From Myxococcales bacterium (GTDB lineage: Bacteria; Myxococcota; Polyangia; Fen-1088): 5,323 nucleotides of DNA. The DNA is taken from positions 1 through 5,323 of the forward strand of contig PMBY01000437.1 in assembly GCA_003153875.1 (NCBI GenBank). Reading direction: 5' to 3'. Positions 1 to 5,323 of the stretch are shown here, in pieces. How positions within the stretch are numbered: the stretch's first letter is position 1; each line of letters begins with the position of its first letter. A program made the translations under genes and the position numbers. The notes below the pieces were generated by a model that saw only the letters and a list, made by a program, of their open reading frames with translations, did not search any database and was not told the origin of the DNA.

Positions 1-1080
1 AAGGCCGGCATCATCCTGACCAACAATCACGTGGTCGCGGGGGCCGACGAGGTGTGGGTGCAGCTTGGCGACCAGCGGCGTTTCGAGGCGCGGGTGGTCG
101 GCAGTGACCCGGCCACGGACGTGGCGGTGGTCAAGCTCAACCGGCCCCCCGGCGACATGCGGCCCGCCGTGCTGGGCAACTCCGAGCAGGTGCGAGTGGG
201 CGACTACGTCCTGGCCATCGGCAACCCGCTGGGCCTGGGCCAGACCGTGACCATGGGCATCGTGTCGGCCAAGAACCGCATGCTGGGTGGCCAGATCACG
301 CAGTATGAAGACTTCATCCAGACCGACGCGGCCATCAATCAGGGAAATTCGGGCGGGCCGCTTTTCAACTTCCGCGGCGAGGTCATCGGTATCAACTCCG
401 CCATCCTGAATCCCGCCATGGCCATGAACATTGGCTTTGCCATTCCCATCAATCTGGCACGGCAGATCGCGGACCAGATTCAGCGTGGCGGCAGCGTGGC
501 GCGCGGCTACCTCGGGGTCGGAACCGAGAACCTCACGCCCGAGAAAGCGAAGCGCATGGGAATCCCGTTCGAGCCAGGCGCCCTGGTCAACGTCGTGCAA
601 CCGGGATCGCCAGCCGAGGCGGCTGGTCTGCGTCCCAATGACGTGATCGTCGAGGTCGCAGGCCGCCGGGCCGAGAACAGCGCGGGCCTGCAGCGCATCG
701 TGCAGTCCCGGGCACCAGGCGAGACCGTGGCTGTGGGTTACCTGCGTGGCGGCCGGCGCGCGACCGCGCAAGTGCGTTTGACGGAGAACGCCGACCTACG
801 CGGCACCCAGGTGATGGGCATGGAGGTTATCCCCTTGAGTCCATCCGAGGTGCAGGAGTTGGGAACCAGTGGGCTGAAGGTCGTGTCGGTCGACCGGCGC
901 AGCCCGGCCAGCGGCAGCCTGCAGCCGGGCGACGTAATCACCCACGTGGTGCTGGGCACGCAGGGCAAGCCCGCCACGGCCGCGCTACTCAAACAACTGG
1001 AGCAGAAGCTCAGCCGAGGCGGCGGGGGGCGACTGGTCATCGTGCGTGACGGCTATCAGCTGGTCCTGACGTTGGGGTAG
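1..1080 (+). CDS. HtrA/DegP-family periplasmic serine protease with two PDZ domains (5' end outside window)
   Basis: The reading frame is open from base 1, so the start, signal peptide and first part of the protease domain lie upstream; 359 C-terminal residues are visible. Counting from base 1, the trypsin-like triad is present: His10 in TNNHVV, Asp40 in DPATDVAVVKL and Ser117 in NQGNSGGP. A first PDZ domain covers about residues 168-260 (begins GYLGVG, contains GSPAEAAGL and NDVI). A second, more divergent one covers about 272-359 and ends the protein. Two PDZ domains fit the Do type (DegP/DegQ/MucD) rather than the one-PDZ DegS type. Members of this family degrade or refold misfolded envelope proteins, usually in the periplasm; that location is inferred because the N-terminus is missing. 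All catalytic residues are intact. The stop TAG is followed within five bases by a GC hairpin. Family assignment is very secure; the exact orthologue is not. Confidence 0.95.
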   Translation, partial: KAGIILTNNHVVAGADEVWVQLGDQRRFEARVVGSDPATDVAVVKLNRPPGDMRPAVLGNSEQVRVGDYVLAIGNPLGLGQTVTMGIVSAKNRMLGGQITQYEDFIQTDAAINQGNSGGPLFNFRGEVIGINSAILNPAMAMNIGFAIPINLARQIADQIQRGGSVARGYLGVGTENLTPEKAKRMGIPFEPGALVNVVQPGSPAEAAGLRPNDVIVEVAGRRAENSAGLQRIVQSRAPGETVAVGYLRGGRRATAQVRLTENADLRGTQVMGMEVIPLSPSEVQELGTSGLKVVSVDRRSPASGSLQPGDVITHVVLGTQGKPATAALLKQLEQKLSRGGGGRLVIVRDGYQLVLTLG

Positions 1081-1084
1081 CCAG

Positions 1085-1110
1085 TACCGGATCCGGTTCC
1101 GGAACCGGTA
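1085..1110 (+). terminator. GC-rich hairpin just after the protease stop; possible transcription end
   Basis: TACCGG at 1085-1090 pairs with CCGGTA at 1105-1110. Inside lies a perfect 16-bp palindrome, CCGGTTCCGGAACCGG (1093-1108). The hairpin starts five bases after the protease stop codon. No run of T follows, so it is not a classical intrinsic terminator; it could slow polymerase, protect the 3' end of the mRNA, or simply be part of the repeat array in this spacer. Confidence 0.35.
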
Positions 1111-1162
1111 GCAGGATCGGGCACCGGCCACCAGCACCAGCCACCGGCCCCAGCCACCGGCC
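1086..1162. repeat. CCGG-rich intergenic repeat tract, spacer 1
   Basis: The spacer between the protease and the aminomutase gene starts as a six-base periodic run of CCGGNN units (ACCGGATCCGGTTCCGGAACCGG). It passes into CACCGG/CACCAG units, including CAGCCACCGGCC twice (1138-1149 and 1151-1162, period 13). The words CCGGTTCCGGA and GCCACCGG recur in the other spacer at 3644-3750. No protein-coding signature and no clear promoter were seen here. The remainder up to 1220 holds only a weak AGGA (1216-1219) directly before the next start codon. Confidence 0.6.
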
Positions 1163-1220
1163 AGCGAGGCGGCAGAAGGCTGGCCGAGGGACCTGGTTTG
1201 AGCTAGACAACCTGCAGGAC

Positions 1221-2612
1221 ATGTCCAATCCAGTCTCGGCCTCGCCCAAGGCCCACGCGCCGGTCTTGCCACCTACGCTCAAGCCGCCCGCGGATCCGAC
1301 GACCCTGGCCCACCGGCAACTGCGCGACGGCCCTTTCTGGCAGCGCTTGCAGGCCTACGCCGAGGTGCCGGAATCCGATTTCCTCGACCACCGCTGGCAG
1401 GCGAAGAATTCCATCACCAACGTTCCGCGCCTGCTGGCCGCGCTGCAGGGACTGGTTGACGCCAGCTTCATACATGATGCGGAAGAAGGCTTTCGTCACG
1501 CGCCCATGCCGGTGCGGGTCTCACCCTATCTGCTCTCGCTCATCGACTGGTCGCGGCCCTACGAGGATCCTTTGCGCATCCAGTTCATCCCGCTGGCCTC
1601 GCGCCACCTGCCTGACCATCCCAAGGTGGATCTCGACCCTTTGCACGAGCGGCAAGACATGCCCGTGCCCGGGCTGTCGCACCGCTATCCCGACAAGGTT
1701 CTGTTCCTGCCGCTCGACACCTGCCCGGTCTATTGTCGCTTCTGCACCCGCAGCTACGCCGTGGGACTCGACACCGAGGAGGTCACCAAACTGCAGTTCG
1801 GCGTCGACGTTGAGCGCTGGCGTCTGGCCTTCGAATACGTGGCTTCGCGACCGGAAGTGGAGGACATTCTCATCTCGGGCGGGGACGTTTCGCAACTGCG
1901 CGATGAGCAGGTGACGTACATGGGCGAGGCCTTCTTGGCCATACCGCATGTGAGGCGCATCCGCTGGGCCACCAAGATGCCCGCGGTCATGCCACAGAAG
2001 ATCCTCAGTGACAGTGCGTGGGTTGACGCCCTGACCGGCATTGCGGACAAGGGGCGCCGCCTCCACAAGGAAGTGATGGTTCACACCCACTTCAATCATC
2101 CCGACGAGATCACGGCCATCACGCAGGCCGCGACCAACAAGCTTTTTGATCGCGGCATCACGGTTCGCAACCAGACCGTGCTTATCCGCGGGGTCAACGA
2201 CACTCCTGCGGTCATGGGCGTGCTCATCAAGCGCCTGAGCTTCGTCAACGTGCACCCCTACTACATCTACGTGCACGACATGGTGAAGGGGGTCGAAGAT
2301 CTGCGCACCACCGTGGAAAGTGGAGCTCAGCTGGAAAAACAGCTGCGTGGCTTGACCGCTGGCTACAACACGCCGGCCACCGTGGTGGACACGCCGGGCG
2401 GCGGCAAGCGCGACGTGCACTCCTGGGAACACTACAACCGCGAAACCGGAATCTCGGTCTACCTCTCGCCCGTGGTGCATCCGGGGCAATACTTCTGCTA
2501 CTTTGATCCCATTCACTTGCTGCCGCCGTCGGGTCAGGCCCGTTGGGCCGATCCGTCGCAGCACGACCGCATGATCGCGGACGCGTTGGAAGAGGCACGC
2601 AGCCGGCGATGA
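1221..2612 (+). CDS. kamA: KamA-family radical SAM enzyme, probable lysine 2,3-aminomutase
   Basis: 463 residues. The radical SAM cluster motif is C168-x3-C172-x2-C175 in DTCPVYCRFCTR. In lysine 2,3-aminomutase the arginine two residues after the third cysteine holds the substrate carboxylate; it is present as R177. The PLP-binding lysine is expected to be K396 in DTPGGGK. The two aspartates that bind the substrate side-chain amine in the lysine enzyme have candidate equivalents: D327 (RGVND) and D390 (VVDTPGGGK). This favours L-lysine to L-beta-lysine over the glutamate relative, and is inference by motif. Odd points: CTRSYAVG replaces the usual CTRRR stretch, the PLP loop has three glycines rather than four, and about 45 extra residues sit at the N-terminus compared with a typical enzyme of about 416 residues. 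ATG at 1221 is the only ATG nearby; its ribosome site is poor (AGGA one base away). It lies 140 bp after the protease and overlaps the next gene by 4 bp. No ablB acetyltransferase is in the window. Confidence 0.87.
   Translation: MSNPVSASPKAHAPVLPPTLKPPADPTTLAHRQLRDGPFWQRLQAYAEVPESDFLDHRWQAKNSITNVPRLLAALQGLVDASFIHDAEEGFRHAPMPVRVSPYLLSLIDWSRPYEDPLRIQFIPLASRHLPDHPKVDLDPLHERQDMPVPGLSHRYPDKVLFLPLDTCPVYCRFCTRSYAVGLDTEEVTKLQFGVDVERWRLAFEYVASRPEVEDILISGGDVSQLRDEQVTYMGEAFLAIPHVRRIRWATKMPAVMPQKILSDSAWVDALTGIADKGRRLHKEVMVHTHFNHPDEITAITQAATNKLFDRGITVRNQTVLIRGVNDTPAVMGVLIKRLSFVNVHPYYIYVHDMVKGVEDLRTTVESGAQLEKQLRGLTAGYNTPATVVDTPGGGKRDVHSWEHYNRETGISVYLSPVVHPGQYFCYFDPIHLLPPSGQARWADPSQHDRMIADALEEARSRR
2588..2611 (+). 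promoter_or_regulatory. Ribosome site and ATGA stop/start overlap linking kamA to the zincin gene
   Basis: The KamA stop TGA (2610-2612) shares bases with ATG (2609-2611). A purine-rich GGAAGAGG (2588-2595) lies 13 bases before this ATG, rather far for an ideal site, but ribosomes ending on kamA can restart here. This chooses 2609 over the in-frame ATG at 2543, which would add 22 residues of Arg/Gly-rich sequence and a 70-bp overlap. Confidence 0.7.
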
Positions 2613-3625
2613 GCTTCGACGACGAGCTGGAACGCGCTTGGGCCCTGCTGGAAGCGGGCGATGAATCCGGTGCCCGGCGCCTGGCGGAGAAGCTGCACGG
2701 CGATGACCCAGGCCATCCCGATGTGCTTCTCATACAGGCCGCCTGCTGCCGTCAGGCGGGCGCCATCGAGGAGGCGTTGCAGCTTCTCGAACAGGCGGCC
2801 CAGGCCGACCTCAACTGGGCCGCACCCGAGATCTGGGCCGCCGAAATATTGGCTGAGGATCCCGAGCGGTTGGGCGAGGCCCTGCAACACGCGGCTGCGG
2901 CTCTCGACCGCGCCGAGGAGGAAGACGAGTTTCTCGAAGCCGTGGCGATCAAGGCAGGGCTCGAGATCGATGTGGGCAAGCCGACAGCGGCCCGCAAGAC
3001 CCTGGCAGAGTTGCCGCCGTTGCAGGCAGGCGCGGCCTTGCCATCAGCCCTCGCGCTGGATTTCGCCCATTTGTTTCTTGAGGTCGGTGATGGGAACGAG
3101 GCCACACAGCGTTTTCAGACGCTGGTGGATGCGGACGACCGCGATGCCGACGCCTGGCACGGTTTGGGCCTTTGTGCCGAGGCTCGGGACGAGGAGGCCG
3201 GCAAGCGCGGGGCTTGGCTGCACGTGCTGGCGCTGGATTCCGAGAAGCCGCTGGCCGCGCCTCTCTTGTCGGAAGCGCAGATGGCCGAGGTGGCTGAGAC
3301 CACCTTGCGCGAGCTGCCTCAGCGAGTGCGCGAGCTGATCGCGCATGTACCCATCTTGATAGTCGACCTTCCCGCACGCGAGGAGGTGGAAAAAGGCCTG
3401 GACCCGCGCCTGCTCGGCATGTTTACGGGTTCGCCCTATTCGGACGAATCCGTGATGGGGGGCCAGCCCCAGCTCACGCAGATTCTTTTGTTCCGCAAGA
3501 ACCTAGAGCGCGCTGCGCACAGTGCCGAAGAACTGGGCGAGGAGATCCGCATCACGCTCCTGCACGAGACGGGTCATTTTTTCGGAATGTCCGAAGAGGA
3601 CCTCGCCGAAGTGGGGTTGGACTGA
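2609..3625 (+). CDS. TPR-repeat protein with C-terminal zincin-like metallopeptidase domain
   Basis: 338 residues from the ATG that overlaps the kamA stop; in the first residues MSFDDELERAWALLEAGD already reads as a TPR helix. About residues 1-215 are alternating helices rich in Ala, Leu and Glu, with TPR-like stretches near 3-75 and 146-210 (for example DADAWHGLGLCAEA). About residues 230-336 match the small zincin-like metallopeptidase family (Pfam Zincin_1 type, formerly DUF1025): LPQRVRELIAHVPILI at the start, then HETGHFFGMSEEDL near the end. This gives H319, E320 and H323 as zinc and catalytic residues, followed by G326 and D331, an HExxHxxG pattern with an acidic residue after it. No signal peptide or membrane segment is visible, so a cytoplasmic protein is likely. 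Family members are usually stand-alone proteins of about 110-140 residues, so the long TPR part is a fusion, presumably for partner binding. Substrate unknown. Translational coupling suggests its job is tied to KamA, which is inference only. Confidence 0.8.
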   Translation: MSFDDELERAWALLEAGDESGARRLAEKLHGDDPGHPDVLLIQAACCRQAGAIEEALQLLEQAAQADLNWAAPEIWAAEILAEDPERLGEALQHAAAALDRAEEEDEFLEAVAIKAGLEIDVGKPTAARKTLAELPPLQAGAALPSALALDFAHLFLEVGDGNEATQRFQTLVDADDRDADAWHGLGLCAEARDEEAGKRGAWLHVLALDSEKPLAAPLLSEAQMAEVAETTLRELPQRVRELIAHVPILIVDLPAREEVEKGLDPRLLGMFTGSPYSDESVMGGQPQLTQILLFRKNLERAAHSAEELGEEIRITLLHETGHFFGMSEEDLAEVGLD

Positions 3626-3643
3626 GGGCGGGGCAGTAGGCGG

Positions 3644-3750
3644 GGCCGGATGCCGGAGACGAATCCGGCGGCCGGATGCCGGAGGCCGATGGGCCCGGCT
3701 TCGGATACGGCCACCGGTTCCGGATTCGGCCACCGGCTCCGGTCCCGGAA
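3644..3750. repeat. CCGG-rich intergenic repeat tract, spacer 2, with direct repeats
   Basis: The 130-bp gap between the two converging genes is almost wholly repetitive. GGCCGGATGCCGGAG occurs exactly twice (3644-3658 and 3670-3684, 26 bp apart). A second unit occurs as 3701-3723 and 3720-3742 (period 19, 20 of 23 positions alike), with the core CGGCCACCGG. CCGGTTCCGGA (3714-3724) and GCCACCGG (3710-3717, 3729-3736) are shared with the spacer at 1086-1162. Confidence 0.65.
3645..3669. terminator. Hairpin between convergent genes; possible bidirectional terminator
   Basis: GCCGGAT (3645-3651) pairs perfectly with ATCCGGC (3663-3669) around an 11-base loop, 19 bases after the zincin gene stop and in the region where transcripts from both strands should end. 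A competing stem joins TCCGGC (3664-3669) to GCCGGA (3678-3683). There is no T-run on either side, so termination is a guess from position. Confidence 0.3.
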
Positions 3751-3755
3751 ACAAG

Positions 3756-4949
3756 CTACATCGTGAACAGATCAGGCCGGGCGGCGGCCTTGTCGATGGC
3801 GTCCCCCAACTCCTTCTTGGTGGAGGCGAGACGCTGCAAGATGAGCCGGATGTTGTTGTAGCGCTGCCTGTACTGCTCCATGCGAACCGAATCCGGTGAC
3901 CCACTCATGACGGCCTCGAAAAGCGGCGTCTTCTCGATGGGGACCAGCTTGTCGCCTTCTGGCTTGGGGCCAACCTTGCGAGGGGTCCAGTTGGCGCCGG
4001 TGTTGGAACGAATCATGAAACCCTCGATGTCTGCGGCGCCGCAGGTCTCCGCACCGCCCTTGCACACCGGCTTGCCCACCTCGACCAAGGTGGAGATAGC
4101 CAGCTTGCCGCGCGAATCGAACACCACGCCGTAGTTCACTCCCTTGCTGGCGTCTTCGCCGCCTTTGGCCTGCTTGGCAGCAAAGGCTTCTAGAACGCTC
4201 CTGTCAGCCTTGGTCCGCTTGATGTGGCGCTCGACCTCGCCGAACAAGATGATGGTGTCGTAGTAGTAGTTCATAAGGCGATCGATGGCGAGATCCTCGA
4301 GCAGGTAGTAGTTAACCTTGAAGATGCGCGAGGTATCTGGACGCGGGTCCAGCTTCACTTGCTCCAGATCTTCGATCAGCTTGTAGTCGTAGGCGAGGGG
4401 CTCTTGCTTGTTGGCCGCCAGCCGCTGCGAACTCATGTTCACCTTCGTCGTGATCTCGGTGATGGTCTTCTGCATGTCGTCCAACTCGGTCTTGACACGC
4501 TTGGCGCCGAAGTTGGCTTGGTTGAACATGCGGCGGCCCACGGCAGACGCGCCAAATCCAAAGCCTACCGCGCCGGCCACAAGGACGCCGATTATGAAGA
4601 TAACCAGCGCGGCCATGCTGGCCGTCCGCCGCACGCTGACGGCCGGCCTGCCGTCGTCGACAGACTGCAGATCAAAGTGTTTGCCCTCGGGCGGTCGCAT
4701 GGCAGCGAAGGGATCGTCAAACCTAGGCGCCGCAGCAGGAGCAGGAGCGCCCAGCGAAGGCGCCGGCGCAAAGGGCATCGGTGGTGGTGGCGGCGGCGCC
4801 AACGGGTTGGGAATGGCGCTCGGGCCAGGGAACGGAACGGGCGGAGCGCCGGGCCGAGGTGGCGCGACAGCTGGGCCTTTGGCGAGGCCGAGGCGGGCTT
4901 TGAGGTCTGCTATGTCCCTACCGGGAACGGGCTTCTTCGGTTGCTCCAA
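3756..4949 (-). CDS. Hypothetical single-pass membrane protein with proline-rich N-terminus and exported C-terminal domain
   Basis: 397 residues from a TTG start at 4949-4947, chosen because GGAG sits seven bases before it and because the protein then opens MEQPKKPVPGRDIADLKARLGL. A longer frame from TTG at 5009 would run through the likely promoter. Order of parts: a short charged motif at about 11-22 (RDIADLKARLGL); a Pro/Ala-rich linker at about 27-77 with six prolines in a row (52-57); FDDPFAAM at about 77-84; one hydrophobic segment at about 112-135 (MAALVIFIIGVLVAGAVGFGFG) preceded by RR; a coiled-coil-like stretch at about 148-180; then a soluble domain to the end. Two cysteines (296 and 303, KPVCKGGAETCG) could form a disulfide. 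With basic residues before the membrane segment, the head is probably cytoplasmic and the tail periplasmic. I do not recognise a named family; this architecture resembles conserved myxobacterial proteins of unknown function. It converges on the plus-strand genes and has its own promoter. Confidence 0.85.
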   Translation of the reverse strand: MEQPKKPVPGRDIADLKARLGLAKGPAVAPPRPGAPPVPFPGPSAIPNPLAPPPPPPMPFAPAPSLGAPAPAAAPRFDDPFAAMRPPEGKHFDLQSVDDGRPAVSVRRTASMAALVIFIIGVLVAGAVGFGFGASAVGRRMFNQANFGAKRVKTELDDMQKTITEITTKVNMSSQRLAANKQEPLAYDYKLIEDLEQVKLDPRPDTSRIFKVNYYLLEDLAIDRLMNYYYDTIILFGEVERHIKRTKADRSVLEAFAAKQAKGGEDASKGVNYGVVFDSRGKLAISTLVEVGKPVCKGGAETCGAADIEGFMIRSNTGANWTPRKVGPKPEGDKLVPIEKTPLFEAVMSGSPDSVRMEQYRQRYNNIRLILQRLASTKKELGDAIDKAAARPDLFTM

Positions 4950-4956
4950 GACATAT

Positions 4957-4960
4957 CTCC
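4957..4960 (-). promoter_or_regulatory. Ribosome binding site GGAG that sets the TTG start at 4949
   Basis: On the minus strand GGAG is followed by seven bases (ATATGTC) and then TTG. The ATG inside that gap is in another frame and meets a stop after 14 codons. The alternative TTG at 5009 has no purine-rich site before it. Confidence 0.7.
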
Positions 4961-5010
4961 GTGCGTGGTTCTGGTGCTGCCTCCCGGGAATTCCCCGAGG
5001 ATGGCTCAAG

Positions 5011-5040
5011 ATATGAGCGAGGTTAGGCGGGACCTGTCAA
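5011..5040 (-). promoter_or_regulatory. Probable sigma-70 type promoter of the minus-strand membrane protein gene
   Basis: On the minus strand a perfect -35 box TTGACA (5040-5035) is followed by 18 bases and then TCATAT (5016-5011), a weak -10 box with three of six consensus bases. Transcription would start near 5004, leaving a leader of about 55 bases before the TTG start at 4949. The -35 match is strong, the -10 poor, so an activator may help. Confidence 0.5.
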
Positions 5041-5057
5041 GCATAGACTCACAGGGA

Positions 5058-5080
5058 GAGGTCACGCCCGGCGAGGTCAC
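5058..5080. repeat. Pair of GAGGTCAC direct repeats upstream of the promoter
   Basis: GAGGTCAC stands at 5058-5065 and again at 5073-5080, 15 bp apart start to start. They lie just upstream of the TTGACA box of the minus-strand gene, at about -54 to -76 from the predicted start, where an activator could bind. Two copies of an 8-base word can occur by chance, so an operator role is only a suggestion. Confidence 0.35.
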
Positions 5081-5147
5081 TGGTTGCAAGGTTGTATTCC
5101 TAGCACCACTACCATCAAAGCCACAGAAATTGAAAGTGGGTAGCGCA

Positions 5148-5310
5148 CTAGAGCACCGAACGGTTTGCCTCCCGTCGTGAAATCGCGGATTTGCGTCGCG
5201 TCCCGTCGTTGCTCGTCGGTCAAATACGTCGAGTATTCTCCCTCCTCGCGCCTCGGGCCGCTCGCAACTGCGCAATTTCACTCGGTCCGTCAAACCGTTC
5301 GGTGCTCTAG
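5148..5310. mobile_element. 163-bp palindromic element with 20-bp perfect inverted ends, MITE-like
   Basis: CTAGAGCACCGAACGGTTTG (5148-5167) is repeated exactly, inverted, at 5291-5310. The interior also mirrors itself: GTGAAATCGCGGATTTGCG (5177-5195) matches the reverse complement of 5263-5281 at 16 of 19 positions, and 5198-5208 matches 5251-5261 at 8 of 11. At the centre AATAC (5223-5227) and GTATT (5233-5237) form a hairpin around GTCGA; the arms are centred at 5229-5230, so all blocks share one axis. No protein-coding region with gene-like composition lies inside. Both ends carry TA within CTAG, which would fit a TA target duplication (IS630/Tc1-mariner type, leaving 17-bp ends starting GAGCACC) or a CTAG one (some IS5 types); the palindromic CTAG cannot tell these apart. 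A structured RNA is the main alternative. It lies about 110 bp upstream of the minus-strand promoter; a parent transposase is not in the window. Confidence 0.65.
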
Positions 5311-5323
5311 CGTGTCGTTCGCC

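Noticed and set aside
1521..2564. Long minus-strand open frame of 347 codons opposite kamA
   Set aside because: The plus strand here encodes a clear radical SAM enzyme with all motifs; the antisense frame is His/Arg/Val-rich, shows no family features, and is an effect of high GC.
2543..2608. Earlier ATG for the zincin gene
   Set aside because: It adds 22 Arg/Gly-rich residues and a long overlap with kamA, whereas the ATG at 2609 gives a four-base overlap and begins directly with a TPR-like helix.
3644..3742. Possible CRISPR-like or iteron array
   Set aside because: Repeats are short, imperfect and abutting (periods 19 and 26), with no unique spacers and no cas or rep gene nearby.
4950..5009. 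Upstream TTG start at 5009 for the membrane protein
   Set aside because: No ribosome site precedes it, it lies next to the predicted -10 box, and the extra 20 residues look like untranslated sequence.
4224..5180. Plus-strand open frame of 318 codons opposite the membrane protein gene
   Set aside because: It is rich in Arg and Gly, with runs such as RRRSRSRS and RRRRR that mirror the Pro/Ala-rich linker, and it runs through the minus-strand promoter region.
5006..5293. Minus-strand 95-codon frame in the promoter and palindrome region
   Set aside because: It runs through most of the palindrome including part of one inverted end and through the promoter; no ribosome site or recognisable protein pattern.
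5141..5312. TAGCG on both sides of the palindrome (5141-5145 and 5308-5312) as a target-site duplication
   Set aside because: The copies are not placed symmetrically relative to the inverted ends, the second overlapping the right end, so a chance match is more likely than a true duplication.

Overview
This is a GC-rich chromosomal window with four protein genes. Three lie on the plus strand: the end of an HtrA-type protease, a lysine 2,3-aminomutase-like radical SAM enzyme, and a TPR/zincin protein. The fourth, on the minus strand and converging on them, encodes a single-pass membrane protein with a proline-rich head. High GC, long TPR-type proteins and the Pro-rich anchored protein starting with a short IADLKARLGL-like motif suggest Myxococcota (the former Deltaproteobacteria). 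This is inference from general style, not from a phylogenetic marker.

Layout. Positions 1-1080 hold the 3' part of a periplasmic serine protease (catalytic H, D and S visible, two PDZ domains). Positions 1081-1220 are a spacer built of CCGG-rich repeats with a hairpin straight after the protease stop. Positions 1221-2612 encode the KamA-family enzyme. Its stop overlaps the start of the next gene (2609-3625) in an ATGA arrangement, so these two genes are very probably translated together. Positions 3626-3755, between the converging genes, are again CCGG-rich repeats and share words with the first spacer. The minus-strand gene runs from a TTG start at 4949 down to 3756, with a well-placed GGAG ribosome site and a TTGACA promoter element upstream.

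The last 314 bases (5010-5323) have no convincing gene. They contain the minus-strand promoter, a pair of GAGGTCAC direct repeats, and at 5148-5310 a 163-bp imperfect palindrome with perfect 20-bp inverted ends and a small hairpin at its centre. This last element looks like a non-coding MITE-type insertion and is the most interesting item here.

How the genes work together is not clear. The protease acts in the envelope, and KamA-type enzymes isomerise lysine to beta-lysine in the cytoplasm. The zincin protein has no visible signal peptide. Only the KamA/zincin pair has strong evidence of being one unit. I saw no CRISPR array, tRNA, rRNA or recognisable defence system.
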